Of a DNA stretch of 64,000 nt, positions 12,325 to 20,533 are shown piece after piece. The translations under genes and the position numbers were made by a program. Under the pieces are notes generated by a model that was not told the origin of the DNA, ran no database searches, and saw only the letters and a list, made by a program, of their open reading frames with translations. Source of the stretch: Pseudoxanthomonas sp. Root65 (GTDB lineage: Bacteria; Pseudomonadota; Gammaproteobacteria; Xanthomonadales; Xanthomonadaceae); NCBI RefSeq assembly GCF_001427635.1, contig NZ_LMHA01000001.1, forward strand, positions 62,852 to 126,851, given 5' to 3'. Every line of letters begins with the position of its first letter. The first letter of the stretch is position 1.

Positions 12325-14295
12325 ATGTGCGGAATCGCAGGCTTTGCGGGTGCAGGACAGGGCGCGCTTGAGGACCGCGCGGCGCTGCAGCGCATGATCG
12401 GCACGCTGCATCACCGCGGGCCGGATGGCCACGGCTTCCATGTGGCGCCCGGCGTGGGACTGGCGCATGCGCGCCTCGCTATCATCGACCTGGCTACCGG
12501 CCAGCAGCCGCTGCACGATGGCCATGAAACCGTCTGGACTGTGTTCAACGGCGAGATCTTCAACTACGTCGAACTGCGCGACGAGTTGGAGAGGCAGGGT
12601 TACCACTTCCGCACCCGGTCCGACACCGAGGTCATCGTCCACCTGTACCACCGCGACGGCGATCGCTTCGTCGACAGGCTCAACGGCCAGTTCGCGATCG
12701 CGCTGTGGGACGCGCAGCGGCGCCGGCTGCTGCTGGCACGCGACCGCGCCGGCATCCGTCCGCTGTACCACGCGACGGCGCGCGGTCGCGTCTGGTTCGG
12801 CTCCGAAGTGAAGGCGCTGCTGGCGGTACTGCCGGAATGCGCCACGATCAATCCGGACGGCTTGGCGCAGGCCTTCACCTTCTGGGGGCCGTGCGATCCC
12901 GATACCCTGTTCGCCGGTGTCGACAGCCTGCCTCCCGGCCACCTGATGACGGTGGAAGCCGACGGCACGCAAACCCTCAGCCAGTACTGGGACTGGACGT
13001 TCCCCCGCACCGGCGACGCGCCGCCGTTCGCCTCCTTCGACGACGCCGTGCACGAGCTGCGCGACCTGCTCGGCGATGCGGTGCGCCTGCAACTGCGCGC
13101 GGACGTGCCGGTCGGCGCCTACTTGAGCGGCGGCCTGGATTCGTCCGGCATCGTTGCGCTGGTCAAGCAGGCCGGCATTGCCGCCGTGCGCACATTCTCG
13201 GTGACGTTCGAGGACGTCGAATTCGACGAACGCGAGCAGCAGCAGGCGATGGTGCGCCACCTCGGCACCGACCATACCACCCTGCACTGCACGCGCCGCG
13301 ACATCGCCGACGCCTTTCCCACCTTGATCCGGCATACCGAAGCACCCGTTCTGCGCACCGCGCCGGTACCGCTGATGCTGCTGTCCGCGCAGGTGCGCCG
13401 GTCCGGCTACAAGGTGGTGCTGACCGGCGAGGGCGCCGACGAAGTGTTCGGCGGCTACGACCTGTTCAAGGAAGCCAAGGTGCGCCGCTTCTGCGCACGC
13501 AATCCCGATTCGCAATGGCGCCACCTGCTGCTCGGTCGACTGTACGGCTACCTGAAACATTCGCCGGTGGGCGCGCCGGGATTCGCGCGTACGTTCTTCG
13601 GCCAGGGCATGGAGCATCTGGCCCGACCGGTGTTCGCACACGCGCCGCGCTGGACGACATCGCGGCGCGCGCTCGCCTTCCTCGCGCCGGAACTGCAGGC
13701 GCTTGGCGCCGGATTCGATCCGTTCGCCTTCTACGAACAGCGACTGCCCGCCGCCATCAACACCTGGTCGCCGCTGGCGCGCGACCAGTACGTGGAAGCG
13801 AAATCGCTGATGGCCGCCTACCTGCTTTCCTCGCAGGGAGACCGCGTGGCGATGGCCAACTCCATCGAAGGCCGCTTCCCGTTCCTCGACCATCGCCTGA
13901 TCGAATTCGCCAGCCGCCTGCCGGCGCAGTGGAAGCTGCGCGGCCTGACCGAGAAGCACATCCTGCGCAAGGCGCTGGCGCCGCTGCTGCCGGTGGAGAT
14001 CGCGACGCGTCCCAAGCAGCCTTACCGCGCGCCGGACGCCAGCAGCTTCTTCAGCGACGGCCGACCGGCGGACTACGTGGAAGAACTGCTGTCGAGCGAG
14101 CGTATCCGCGACGCCGGCTGCTTCGACGCCGGCAAGGTCCGCCTGCTGTTCGACAAGTGCCGTCACGGACGCGCCGTCGGATTCGCCGACAACCAGGCCT
14201 TCGTCGGCATCCTGTCGACGATGCTGCTGCACGATGGCTTCATCCGCCATCGCGTCCCCCAGACCATTCCCCTGCCTGCCACCGAAACGGTATGA
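12325..14295 (+). CDS. Asparagine synthetase-like amidotransferase (cassette gene 1)
   Basis: Class II glutamine amidotransferase joined to an ATP-pyrophosphatase domain, 656 residues. Cys2 (MCGIAGFAG) is the glutaminase nucleophile, with HRGPDG at 30-35. The ATP-binding P-loop SGGLDSS is at 268-274 and GEGADEVFGGY follows. Such enzymes adenylate a carboxylate and transfer ammonia to it. This is a second asnB-type protein in the window; it is longer than the housekeeping AsnB at 44454-46157 and belongs to the type found in natural-product and polysaccharide clusters. The stop overlaps the carrier-protein start (ATGA), pointing to an acid or amide handled on that carrier. The exact substrate is unknown. 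Confidence 0.85.
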   Translation: MCGIAGFAGAGQGALEDRAALQRMIGTLHHRGPDGHGFHVAPGVGLAHARLAIIDLATGQQPLHDGHETVWTVFNGEIFNYVELRDELERQGYHFRTRSDTEVIVHLYHRDGDRFVDRLNGQFAIALWDAQRRRLLLARDRAGIRPLYHATARGRVWFGSEVKALLAVLPECATINPDGLAQAFTFWGPCDPDTLFAGVDSLPPGHLMTVEADGTQTLSQYWDWTFPRTGDAPPFASFDDAVHELRDLLGDAVRLQLRADVPVGAYLSGGLDSSGIVALVKQAGIAAVRTFSVTFEDVEFDEREQQQAMVRHLGTDHTTLHCTRRDIADAFPTLIRHTEAPVLRTAPVPLMLLSAQVRRSGYKVVLTGEGADEVFGGYDLFKEAKVRRFCARNPDSQWRHLLLGRLYGYLKHSPVGAPGFARTFFGQGMEHLARPVFAHAPRWTTSRRALAFLAPELQALGAGFDPFAFYEQRLPAAINTWSPLARDQYVEAKSLMAAYLLSSQGDRVAMANSIEGRFPFLDHRLIEFASRLPAQWKLRGLTEKHILRKALAPLLPVEIATRPKQPYRAPDASSFFSDGRPADYVEELLSSERIRDAGCFDAGKVRLLFDKCRHGRAVGFADNQAFVGILSTMLLHDGFIRHRVPQTIPLPATETV

Positions 14296-14555
14296 CCATG
14301 ACCGACGTCGCCATCCGCGAGAAGATCCGCGGCCACATCCTCAACAACCTCATGTTCACCAACGACCAAACCAGGTTGGCGGACGACGCCTCGCTGCTGG
14401 ACCTGGGCGTGATCGATTCGACCGGCGTATTGGAGCTGGTGCTGGTCATCGAGGAGAACTTCGCCATGCAGGTGAAGGACTCGGCGATGGTGCCGGAGAA
14501 CTTCGACTCGGTGGACAGGATCGTGTCGTTCGTCATGCGCTCGAAGGCGGCATGA
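14292..14555 (+). CDS. Acyl/peptidyl carrier protein (cassette gene 2)
   Basis: An 87-residue carrier protein. The phosphopantetheine attachment site is Ser43 in LGVIDSTGVLELV, in the usual D-S context at the start of helix 2. Helix 1 (VAIREKIRGHILNN) and the acidic helix-2 region fit the carrier fold. It is not the fatty-acid ACP, which would sit with fab genes. ATGA overlaps on both sides tie it to the amidotransferase before it and the methyltransferase after it. A second in-frame ATG two codons later is an alternative start. Confidence 0.85.
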   Translation: MTMTDVAIREKIRGHILNNLMFTNDQTRLADDASLLDLGVIDSTGVLELVLVIEENFAMQVKDSAMVPENFDSVDRIVSFVMRSKAA

Positions 14556-15469
14556 CCACAACGGTCGAGCAACGACTGCGGACGCTCCAGGCGCATTGGA
14601 AGGCCGCCCACGACAAGCCGGAAGAAACGCCGGAGAACACCTTGCGCGCCCTGTGGGCGACGGCAGCGGGCACCCCGTTATCGGCCGTCGCGGCGGACGG
14701 CATCGCACTGCCCGCGCTGGACGCCGATGCGATGCGACGGCTGGATGACCTGCTGTCGCAGCGGCTGGCCGGCGTGCCGCTGGCGCACCTCACCGGGCGC
14801 CAGCATTTCCTCGGCATCGATCTGCTGGCCGGTCCGGAAGCCCTCATTCCGCGCCGCGAAACCGAACTGCTGGGGCACGCGGCGATCGAACTCGCGCGCA
14901 TCGCCGGTGCGGAGGGACGGGACGTCATCGCGGTCGACGTATGTACCGGCTCCGGCAACCTGGCCGTCGCGCTGGCCAACCATGTGCCGGGACTGCGCGT
15001 GTTCGCTGCCGATCTCAGCGAGGATGCCGTGGCGCTGGCCCGCCGCAACGCCGAACGGCTGGCGCTGGCGGATCGGGTGACGTTCCGCGCCGGCGACCTG
15101 CTCGCCCCGTACGACGAGGCCGCCTTCCATGGCACCGTTGACCTGTTGCTCTGCAATCCTCCGTACATCAGCAGCAGCAAGGTGGAAGCGATGCCGGACG
15201 CGATCTCCGCGCACGAGCCCAGGCTGGCGTTCGACGGCGGACCGCTGGGTGTGTCGCTGCTGGCGCGGCTGATGCAGGACAGCCGGCGCTTCGTGCGCAC
15301 CGGCGGCTGGCTCGCGTTCGAGGTCGGGCTGGGCCAGGGACCGGCGATGGCCCGCCGCCTGCGCAACGACGACGCCTGGGACGAGGTGCGCGAACTTGCG
15401 GATGACGAGGGCGCCGTGCGCGCCGTGCTTGCGCGACGCTCGAACCATGTAACCGGAGACAACGGATGA
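14552..15469 (+). CDS. PrmC/HemK-like SAM methyltransferase (cassette gene 3)
   Basis: A 305-residue SAM-dependent methyltransferase of the N5-glutamine (release-factor) methyltransferase family. It has the PrmC N-terminal signature LAHLTGRQHFLGIDLL...ALIPRRETE (about 78-105), motif I DVCTGSGNLAVAL (129-141) and the amide-binding NPPY at 202-205. NPPY enzymes methylate amide or amine nitrogens. Its position in this cassette suggests the target is a pathway intermediate, perhaps the amide made by gene 1, rather than release factors. The true prmC would normally lie beside prfA, which is not here. Confidence 0.8.
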   Translation: MTTTVEQRLRTLQAHWKAAHDKPEETPENTLRALWATAAGTPLSAVAADGIALPALDADAMRRLDDLLSQRLAGVPLAHLTGRQHFLGIDLLAGPEALIPRRETELLGHAAIELARIAGAEGRDVIAVDVCTGSGNLAVALANHVPGLRVFAADLSEDAVALARRNAERLALADRVTFRAGDLLAPYDEAAFHGTVDLLLCNPPYISSSKVEAMPDAISAHEPRLAFDGGPLGVSLLARLMQDSRRFVRTGGWLAFEVGLGQGPAMARRLRNDDAWDEVRELADDEGAVRAVLARRSNHVTGDNG

Positions 15470-16467
15470 GCGGATTCGGCTGGGAAGCGCTGGACATCGA
15501 TTACGAACAGGAAGCCGAACGCATCTGCGCGCGCCTGCGCGAGACCGTCGCGCAATCGCTGCGCAGGCGGGGGCTGGTGGTGGCCATTTCGGGCGGCATC
15601 GACAGTTCGGTCTGTGCCGCGCTGGCGGTGCGCGCCCTCGGCAGCGAGCGCGTGCATTGCCTCATCCTGCCCGAGCGCGACTCCGACCCGGATAGCGCCG
15701 CGCGCGCTGGCCTGCTGGCCGAAACCCTGCGCGTGGGCGTGGACACGTTCGACATCGCGCCGGCGCTGGAGGCGATCGGTGCCTACGCCGCGCGCGACAA
15801 CGCCGTGCGCACCGTGCTGCCCGACTACCGCGACGACTGGAAGATGAAGCTGGCCATCGCCGGCGGCAGCGAGGGCGCGATCAACCGCTTCCGGCTGATC
15901 GCGCAGTCGCCCGATGGCGTGATGCACGAGCGCGAACTGCGCCTGCACGAGTATCTGACCATCGTGGCGGCCACCAGCTACAAGCAACGGCTGCGCAAGA
16001 CCATCGAGTATTTCCATGCCGACCGCCTGCACTACGCGGTGCTGGGTACGCCGAACCGGCTGGAGTACGACCAGGGTTTCTTCGTCAAGAACGGCGACGG
16101 CTCGGCCGACATCAAGCCGATCGCGCATCTCTACAAGTCGCAGGTCTACGGCATGGCCCGCCACCTCGGCCTGCCGGAGCGGTTGTGCAACGCGCAGCCG
16201 ACCACCGACACCTACAGCCTGGAACAGGGCCAGGACGAGTTCTATTTCGCCCTGCCCTACCGCGCGATGGACCTGGCGCTGTGGGCGCTGGAACACGATG
16301 TACCGGCGGTGCACCTTGCGCACGTGCTGGAAACAACGGTGGAACAGGCCGAGGCGGTCTATGCCGACATCCTGAGGAAGCGCCGCAGCACCGCACCCCT
16401 GCACCTGCGTCCCGTCCTGCTGGGCACGGTTTCGGTCGGCGACACGGCGGGTGAACGCGCCGCATGA
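15466..16467 (+). CDS. NAD synthetase-like ATP-pyrophosphatase (cassette gene 4)
   Basis: A 333-residue member of the ammonia-dependent NadE family: P-loop SGGIDSS at 42-48, then GTPNRLEYDQGFFVKNGDGS with DIKP, and PTTDTYSLEQGQDE. It lacks the N-terminal nitrilase-type glutaminase domain of two-domain NAD synthetases and is about 60 residues longer than E. coli NadE. Family members adenylate a carboxylate and form an amide. Because it is locked into this cassette by ATGA overlaps on both sides, a role in a dedicated pathway is more likely than NAD synthesis, but NAD synthetase activity is not excluded. Confidence 0.75.
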   Translation: MSGFGWEALDIDYEQEAERICARLRETVAQSLRRRGLVVAISGGIDSSVCAALAVRALGSERVHCLILPERDSDPDSAARAGLLAETLRVGVDTFDIAPALEAIGAYAARDNAVRTVLPDYRDDWKMKLAIAGGSEGAINRFRLIAQSPDGVMHERELRLHEYLTIVAATSYKQRLRKTIEYFHADRLHYAVLGTPNRLEYDQGFFVKNGDGSADIKPIAHLYKSQVYGMARHLGLPERLCNAQPTTDTYSLEQGQDEFYFALPYRAMDLALWALEHDVPAVHLAHVLETTVEQAEAVYADILRKRRSTAPLHLRPVLLGTVSVGDTAGERAA

Positions 16468-17504
16468 CGGCCCTGCTCGCCGACGACAACCCGTATGCCG
16501 TCGCGCCCGCCGATTTCGTGCGTGATCGTGATGCCGTGGTCGACGTCTGGCGCGCCAGCCTGCATGCAGGCCAGGCGCGCGCGCTGAAGCTGGACTGGTT
16601 CTACCGGGAGGCGCCGCATGCGGCGCTGCTGCAAGTGCTGGTGCACCAGCCCAGCCAGAGCATCGTCGGCACCGCCGGGGTCGGCTGGCGACGGATGCGG
16701 TTGGATGGCAAAGAACTTCAGGGTGGACTGCTTGCCGACATGGCGGTCATGGCCGGTCATCGCATGCTGGGACCGGCGCTGCTGCTGCAGCGCACCGCCT
16801 GCGAGGTCGCCCTGCAGCAGGGCGATCTGGTCTACGGGTTTCCCAACGCCAATGCGGTACCGGTGGTGAAGCGGCTGGGCTATGTCCACGTCGGCGACAT
16901 GACCACCTACGTGCGCGCGGTGCGGCACGCGCCTTATGTCGCGCGCCGGTTGCCTGCCAGCCTCGCCCGCCTGCTGGGCGGGTGCATCGACCACGTGGTG
17001 CGGCTGCGCGACCGACTGCATCGGCTGACCGGCCGCCGTCTGCGCGCCGACTGGCGTGATGCGCCACACGAGACCGTGCACGCACAGGCCTGGACCCGTC
17101 CCGGCACGCTGGAAGGCGTGCACGATCGCGACGCGCTGGCATGGCGCTTCGCCCGCTGTCCGCTGGCGAGCTTCCGCTTCCTCTACGTGCAGCGCGACGG
17201 CGACGCGCTGCCCTGCGCGTGGTTCGTCTGCCAGCACGAGGGCGAGACACTGCGCATCGTGGACTTCAGGATCGATCCGGCAGGCGATCCATCGCGCAGC
17301 CTGGCCGTACTGGCGGACAGCGCCTATCGGCTGGGCTGCCGCGCGATGTCGCTGGAAGGCTGCCTGCTCGATGACGAGAAGGCCTTGCTGCGCCGGCACT
17401 GGTTTTTCGCCCGTCAGGGGCGCCCGGTGTACGCCCGGTGGAAGCAGCCCGAAGCCGCCCCGCGCGCAGCGTTCCGGCTGATGCCGTTCGACGAGGACGA
17501 GTAG
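16464..17504 (+). CDS. GNAT-like acyltransferase, possibly two-domain (cassette gene 5)
   Basis: A 346-residue protein resembling the GNAT-fold proteins found in polysaccharide and lipid-modification clusters. Features are GGLLADMAVMAGHRMLGPALLLQ (first half, strand and acetyl-CoA loop region) and LVYGFPNANAVPVVKRLGYVHVG, a common feature of this subgroup. The second half (about 190-346) may be a second degenerate GNAT unit. It overlaps gene 4 by 4 bases, ends the cassette and converges on the phosphate porin gene. Substrate unknown. Confidence 0.65.
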   Translation: MTALLADDNPYAVAPADFVRDRDAVVDVWRASLHAGQARALKLDWFYREAPHAALLQVLVHQPSQSIVGTAGVGWRRMRLDGKELQGGLLADMAVMAGHRMLGPALLLQRTACEVALQQGDLVYGFPNANAVPVVKRLGYVHVGDMTTYVRAVRHAPYVARRLPASLARLLGGCIDHVVRLRDRLHRLTGRRLRADWRDAPHETVHAQAWTRPGTLEGVHDRDALAWRFARCPLASFRFLYVQRDGDALPCAWFVCQHEGETLRIVDFRIDPAGDPSRSLAVLADSAYRLGCRAMSLEGCLLDDEKALLRRHWFFARQGRPVYARWKQPEAAPRAAFRLMPFDEDE

Positions 17505-17521
17505 GCCCCCGAAACGCAGAA

Positions 17522-17541
17522 GGACATGCCGTGGCATGTCC
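17522..17541. terminator. Palindrome between the cassette and the porin gene
   Basis: GGACATGCCGTGGCATGTCC, a perfect inverted repeat with flanking GCAG/CTGC, lies between two convergent genes. There is no clear T run, so it is a weak terminator candidate in either direction. Confidence 0.5.
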
Positions 17542-17582
17542 CCCTGCGATCCGTGCCCGTTACCTCCGGGCCGCGGCGTGGC

Positions 17583-18881
17583 TTACCAGGCGAACTGCGT
17601 GCGCAGCGCGTACTGGGCGGTTTCGTCGCCGGTGACTTCGTTGTCGCCCTGCGTGTAGTTGAACATGAAGCGCAGGTTGGCGTTGACGTAGTAGTTCATG
17701 CCGAGGATCCAGCTGGTGACTTCGCGGTTCAGCGTTTCGTTTTCGGCGTAGTCGTAGCGCGCGGTCAGTTCCCACAGGCCCTTGTCCACGTACTTCGGCG
17801 AGGCGAACACGCCGGTCGCGGCCTTGTAGCCCTTGTGGCCGCCGTTGAGCATGAAGCTGCCCTGCACGTAGTAGCTGGTCACATCCTGATCGCGGCCGAG
17901 CGGCTGGCCGAAGGTGGCGTCGGCGTACTCGGCCTGGAAGAAGGCCGGGCCGAACGAACCGGCGGCTTCCAGCGCGTACACGCTGACTTCGTTGCGGCTG
18001 GCACCGGTGGTGGTGGCGATGGTCTGCGACGGACCGCGACGGCCGGCGTAGTTGGACGTGGCGACCAGGTCGGCCGACCCGTTGTTGGCGTTCTCGTAGC
18101 TGTACCAGCCGCCCAGGTGCAGCGTGCTGTTGTCAGTGTTGATCGGCGCCCAGGTGACGCGACCGGCGTAGCCCATGCCTTCGTTGCGGGCCGCAGCGGC
18201 GCCGCGCAGGTTGAACACGCTCAGGCCGGCGGTGTAGTTCTCGCCCGCACGCTGGTAGCCCACGCCCTGCTGGAACTGGCGGTTGGAGAACAGGCCGGTC
18301 GCCGAGGCGAACGGACGCTCCATCATCAGCAGTTCGTTGGAACTGGTCAGTTCTTCCATCGCGCGGTAGGGCTTGAAGTGACCGATGGTGAACTTGCCGC
18401 CCAGCGCCGACTTGGCGATGTAGGCATCACGCAGGCCGTCGAGGTTGGTGCCGGCGCCGAAGTCCTGCTCCAGCTTGTATTCCCAGCCGTAGGCCTTGCC
18501 GCCCAGGGTCAGGCGGGCGCGGCGGAATTCGGTGGTGCCGGTGGTGCTGGCGATGTCGCGGTCGAAGGCGTAGGTGTCGAAGTGGATGCGACCACCGACG
18601 GTCGCCTCGAACTTGCCGTCGGCCGACGTCACCTTGATGCCACCCTTGGTGTCGATCTTCGGCGAGCCGGTGTTGAGCTTGTCCAGCTGCGCGGCCGTGT
18701 CCAGGTTGACGTCGGACTGCGCGTCGGTGCGCTCTTCCAGTTCCATCAGTTTGGTCTGCATGGCTTCCAGCTGCGCCCTCAGTTCGGCGATCTGCTGGTC
18801 ACGGTTGTCGGCGGCGGCGGCCGAAAAGCTGGTGCTGCCCATGGCGACGGCAAGCGCGGCAGCCAGGAGGGAATAACGCAT
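17583..18881 (-). CDS. Phosphate-selective porin (OprO/OprP family)
   Basis: Outer-membrane beta-barrel porin for phosphate or polyphosphate uptake, 432 residues. The start at 18881 gives a signal peptide (MRYSLLAAALAVAMGS..., cleavage near AAAA-DN). It is followed by a coiled-coil segment (QQIAELRAQLEAMQTKLMEL) that probably forms a periplasmic trimer stalk, then barrel strands with alternating aromatic residues and a terminal Phe-Ala-Trp, a normal outer-membrane insertion signal. It is divergent from pstS, and a Pho-box-like sequence lies about 150 bp upstream. Confidence 0.88.
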   Translation of the reverse strand: MRYSLLAAALAVAMGSTSFSAAAADNRDQQIAELRAQLEAMQTKLMELEERTDAQSDVNLDTAAQLDKLNTGSPKIDTKGGIKVTSADGKFEATVGGRIHFDTYAFDRDIASTTGTTEFRRARLTLGGKAYGWEYKLEQDFGAGTNLDGLRDAYIAKSALGGKFTIGHFKPYRAMEELTSSNELLMMERPFASATGLFSNRQFQQGVGYQRAGENYTAGLSVFNLRGAAAARNEGMGYAGRVTWAPINTDNSTLHLGGWYSYENANNGSADLVATSNYAGRRGPSQTIATTTGASRNEVSVYALEAAGSFGPAFFQAEYADATFGQPLGRDQDVTSYYVQGSFMLNGGHKGYKAATGVFASPKYVDKGLWELTARYDYAENETLNREVTSWILGMNYYVNANLRFMFNYTQGDNEVTGDETAQYALRTQFAW

Positions 18882-19028
18882 GGTGACTCTCCGAGTGGAA
18901 TTGGAAGTAAGAGCGCGAGCTTCGTGGGCGCCTTGCTTCGATCCCGAAAACCCTTCGGAAATCATTAAGCGCCCGTCAAAGATGCGCTAAAGGATGGGAG
19001 TGAAATCTTGCAGTCACATGTGAGTTTC

Positions 19029-19046
19029 ATGACCAATGTGTGACAA
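19029..19046 (-). promoter_or_regulatory. Pho box candidate for the phosphate porin
   Basis: On the minus strand TTGTCAC-ACAT-TGGTCAT: two 7-mers spaced by 4 nt, close to the PhoB consensus CTGTCAT-AWAW-CTGTCAY. It is upstream of the porin gene and divergent from pstS. Confidence 0.7.
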
Positions 19047-19207
19047 GGGCGGACGGCACGCCTTTGCTCCCGGTACTTACGCGGGACGACACCATATATA
19101 TGTGCGGAGCGCGATCCTCGCTTGCCCGCGCGATGAGGACACGGCGCGGCGGCCAGCGCCGGAGACACGGTGTGCCGGTCGCGCTCGCGCCCGTCGACGT
19201 CACCGGA

Positions 19208-19247
19208 CTGTCGCAATGCCGACACGGGGCTGTCACACAAACGTCGT
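19208..19247 (+). promoter_or_regulatory. Pho box array candidate for the first pstS
   Basis: Four heptamers at 11-bp steps: CTGTCGC, CCGACAC, CTGTCAC, ACGTCGT. The first and third match the PhoB half-site well; the second and fourth are degenerate. They end about 60 bp before the pstS start. Confidence 0.55.
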
Positions 19248-19308
19248 GGAATGGCCACCCAACGGGCACGCCCGTGCCTTCCACCCTGCCTTCTCCCAGG
19301 AGATTTCC

Positions 19309-20322
19309 GTGTTGAACTCGATCAAATCCCGCGTGGCGCTGCTGGCGCTCGCCTCGGCCTTCTCGGCGCAGGCATTCGCCGCCGACGTGACCGGCGCCGG
19401 TGCGTCGTTCGTGTATCCGGTGATGACCAAGTGGTCCGCCGACTACGCCAAGGCCACCAACAACCGCGTCAACTACCAGTCGATCGGTTCGGGCGGCGGT
19501 ATCGCGCAGATCAAGGCCGGCACGGTCGATTTCGGTTCGTCCGACGCCCCCCTGAAGCCGGAAGAACTGGCCAAGTACGGCCTGGCGCAGTTCCCGTCGG
19601 TGATCGGCGGCGTGGTGCCGGTGCTGAACGTGGCCGGCCTGAAGCCGGGCCAGCTGAAGCTGGACGGCCCGACCCTGGCCAACATCTTCCTGGGCACCAT
19701 CAAGACCTGGAACGACCCGGCCATCGCCGCGCTCAACCCGGGCGTGACCCTGCCGTCGCAGCGCATTACCGTGGTCCGTCGTTCGGACGGCTCGGGCACC
19801 ACCTTCAACTTCGTCAACTACCTGTCCAAGGTCAGCCCGGAGTGGAAGGCCAAGGTCGGTGAAGGCACCACCGTGCAGTGGCCGACCGGCGTGGGCGGCA
19901 AGGGCAACGAGGGCGTGGCCGCCTACGTGAAGCAGATCAAGGGCGGCATCGGCTATGTCGAACTGTCCTATGCGCTGCAGAACAAGATGTCCTATGCCAG
20001 CCTGAAGAACGCCGCCGGCGCCTACGTGCAGCCCAGCGACGAGACCTTCGCCGCCGCGGCCGCCAGCGCCGAGTGGGGCAAGTCCAAGGACTTCTACCTG
20101 GTCATGACCAACGCGCCGGGCGCCAACTCCTGGCCGATCACCGCCACCAACTTCATCCTGATGTACAAGGCGCCGAAGAAGGGCAACAAGGACGCGCGCG
20201 ACTTCTTCCGCTGGGTCTACGCCAACGGCGACGCCCAGGCCAAGTCGCTCGACTATGTGCCGCTACCGCCGGCGCTGGTGCAGCAGATCGAGACCTACTG
20301 GAAGGCCAACCTGAAGTACTGA
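19309..20322 (+). CDS. pstS: Phosphate ABC transporter substrate-binding protein, soluble
   Basis: Periplasmic phosphate receptor of the PstSCAB importer, 337 residues. The likely start is GTG at 19309, with AGGAG at 19298-19302, giving MLNSIKSRVALLALAS and a 24-residue signal peptide cut before ADVTGAGASF. Phosphate-binding loops are conserved: GAGASFVYP, SIGSGGGIAQI, DFGSSDAPL and RSDGSGTTFNF. It has an Ala signal-peptidase I site rather than a lipobox, so it is soluble. A very similar lipoprotein copy follows at 20534. A strong terminator after this gene suggests it is its own transcription unit. Confidence 0.95.
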   Translation: MLNSIKSRVALLALASAFSAQAFAADVTGAGASFVYPVMTKWSADYAKATNNRVNYQSIGSGGGIAQIKAGTVDFGSSDAPLKPEELAKYGLAQFPSVIGGVVPVLNVAGLKPGQLKLDGPTLANIFLGTIKTWNDPAIAALNPGVTLPSQRITVVRRSDGSGTTFNFVNYLSKVSPEWKAKVGEGTTVQWPTGVGGKGNEGVAAYVKQIKGGIGYVELSYALQNKMSYASLKNAAGAYVQPSDETFAAAAASAEWGKSKDFYLVMTNAPGANSWPITATNFILMYKAPKKGNKDARDFFRWVYANGDAQAKSLDYVPLPPALVQQIETYWKANLKY

Positions 20323-20391
20323 TCGCACCCGCCGGCACGGTCTCTCCCCTTGCCGGCACCGATGCGGCGTTCCTCCCGCGCCGACATCACC

Positions 20392-20418
20392 GGGCGGGCC
20401 TTCGGGCCCGCCCTTTTT
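20392..20418 (+). terminator. Strong Rho-independent terminator after pstS copy 1
   Basis: Nine-bp perfect stem GGGCGGGCC/GGCCCGCCC with a TTCG loop, followed by TTTTT. It separates the soluble pstS from the second pstS and pstCAB. Confidence 0.92.
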
Positions 20419-20465
20419 GTTTGGTGAGGGCAACGACAGCCGTCGCATGACAGCGCGAGACGACG

Positions 20466-20494
20466 ATGTCATCACGTTGTAACAAAAACATCAT
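20466..20494 (+). promoter_or_regulatory. Pho box candidate for the second pstS and pstCAB
   Basis: ATGTCAT-CACG-TTGTAAC-AAAA-ACATCAT: three heptamers at 11-bp spacing, the first two close to the PhoB consensus. It is in an AT-richer stretch 40 bp before the second pstS and implies independent PhoB control after the terminator. Confidence 0.7.
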
Positions 20495-20533
20495 TTCATA
20501 GCGCGGATCACACACGACCCGTCTGGAGACTCC

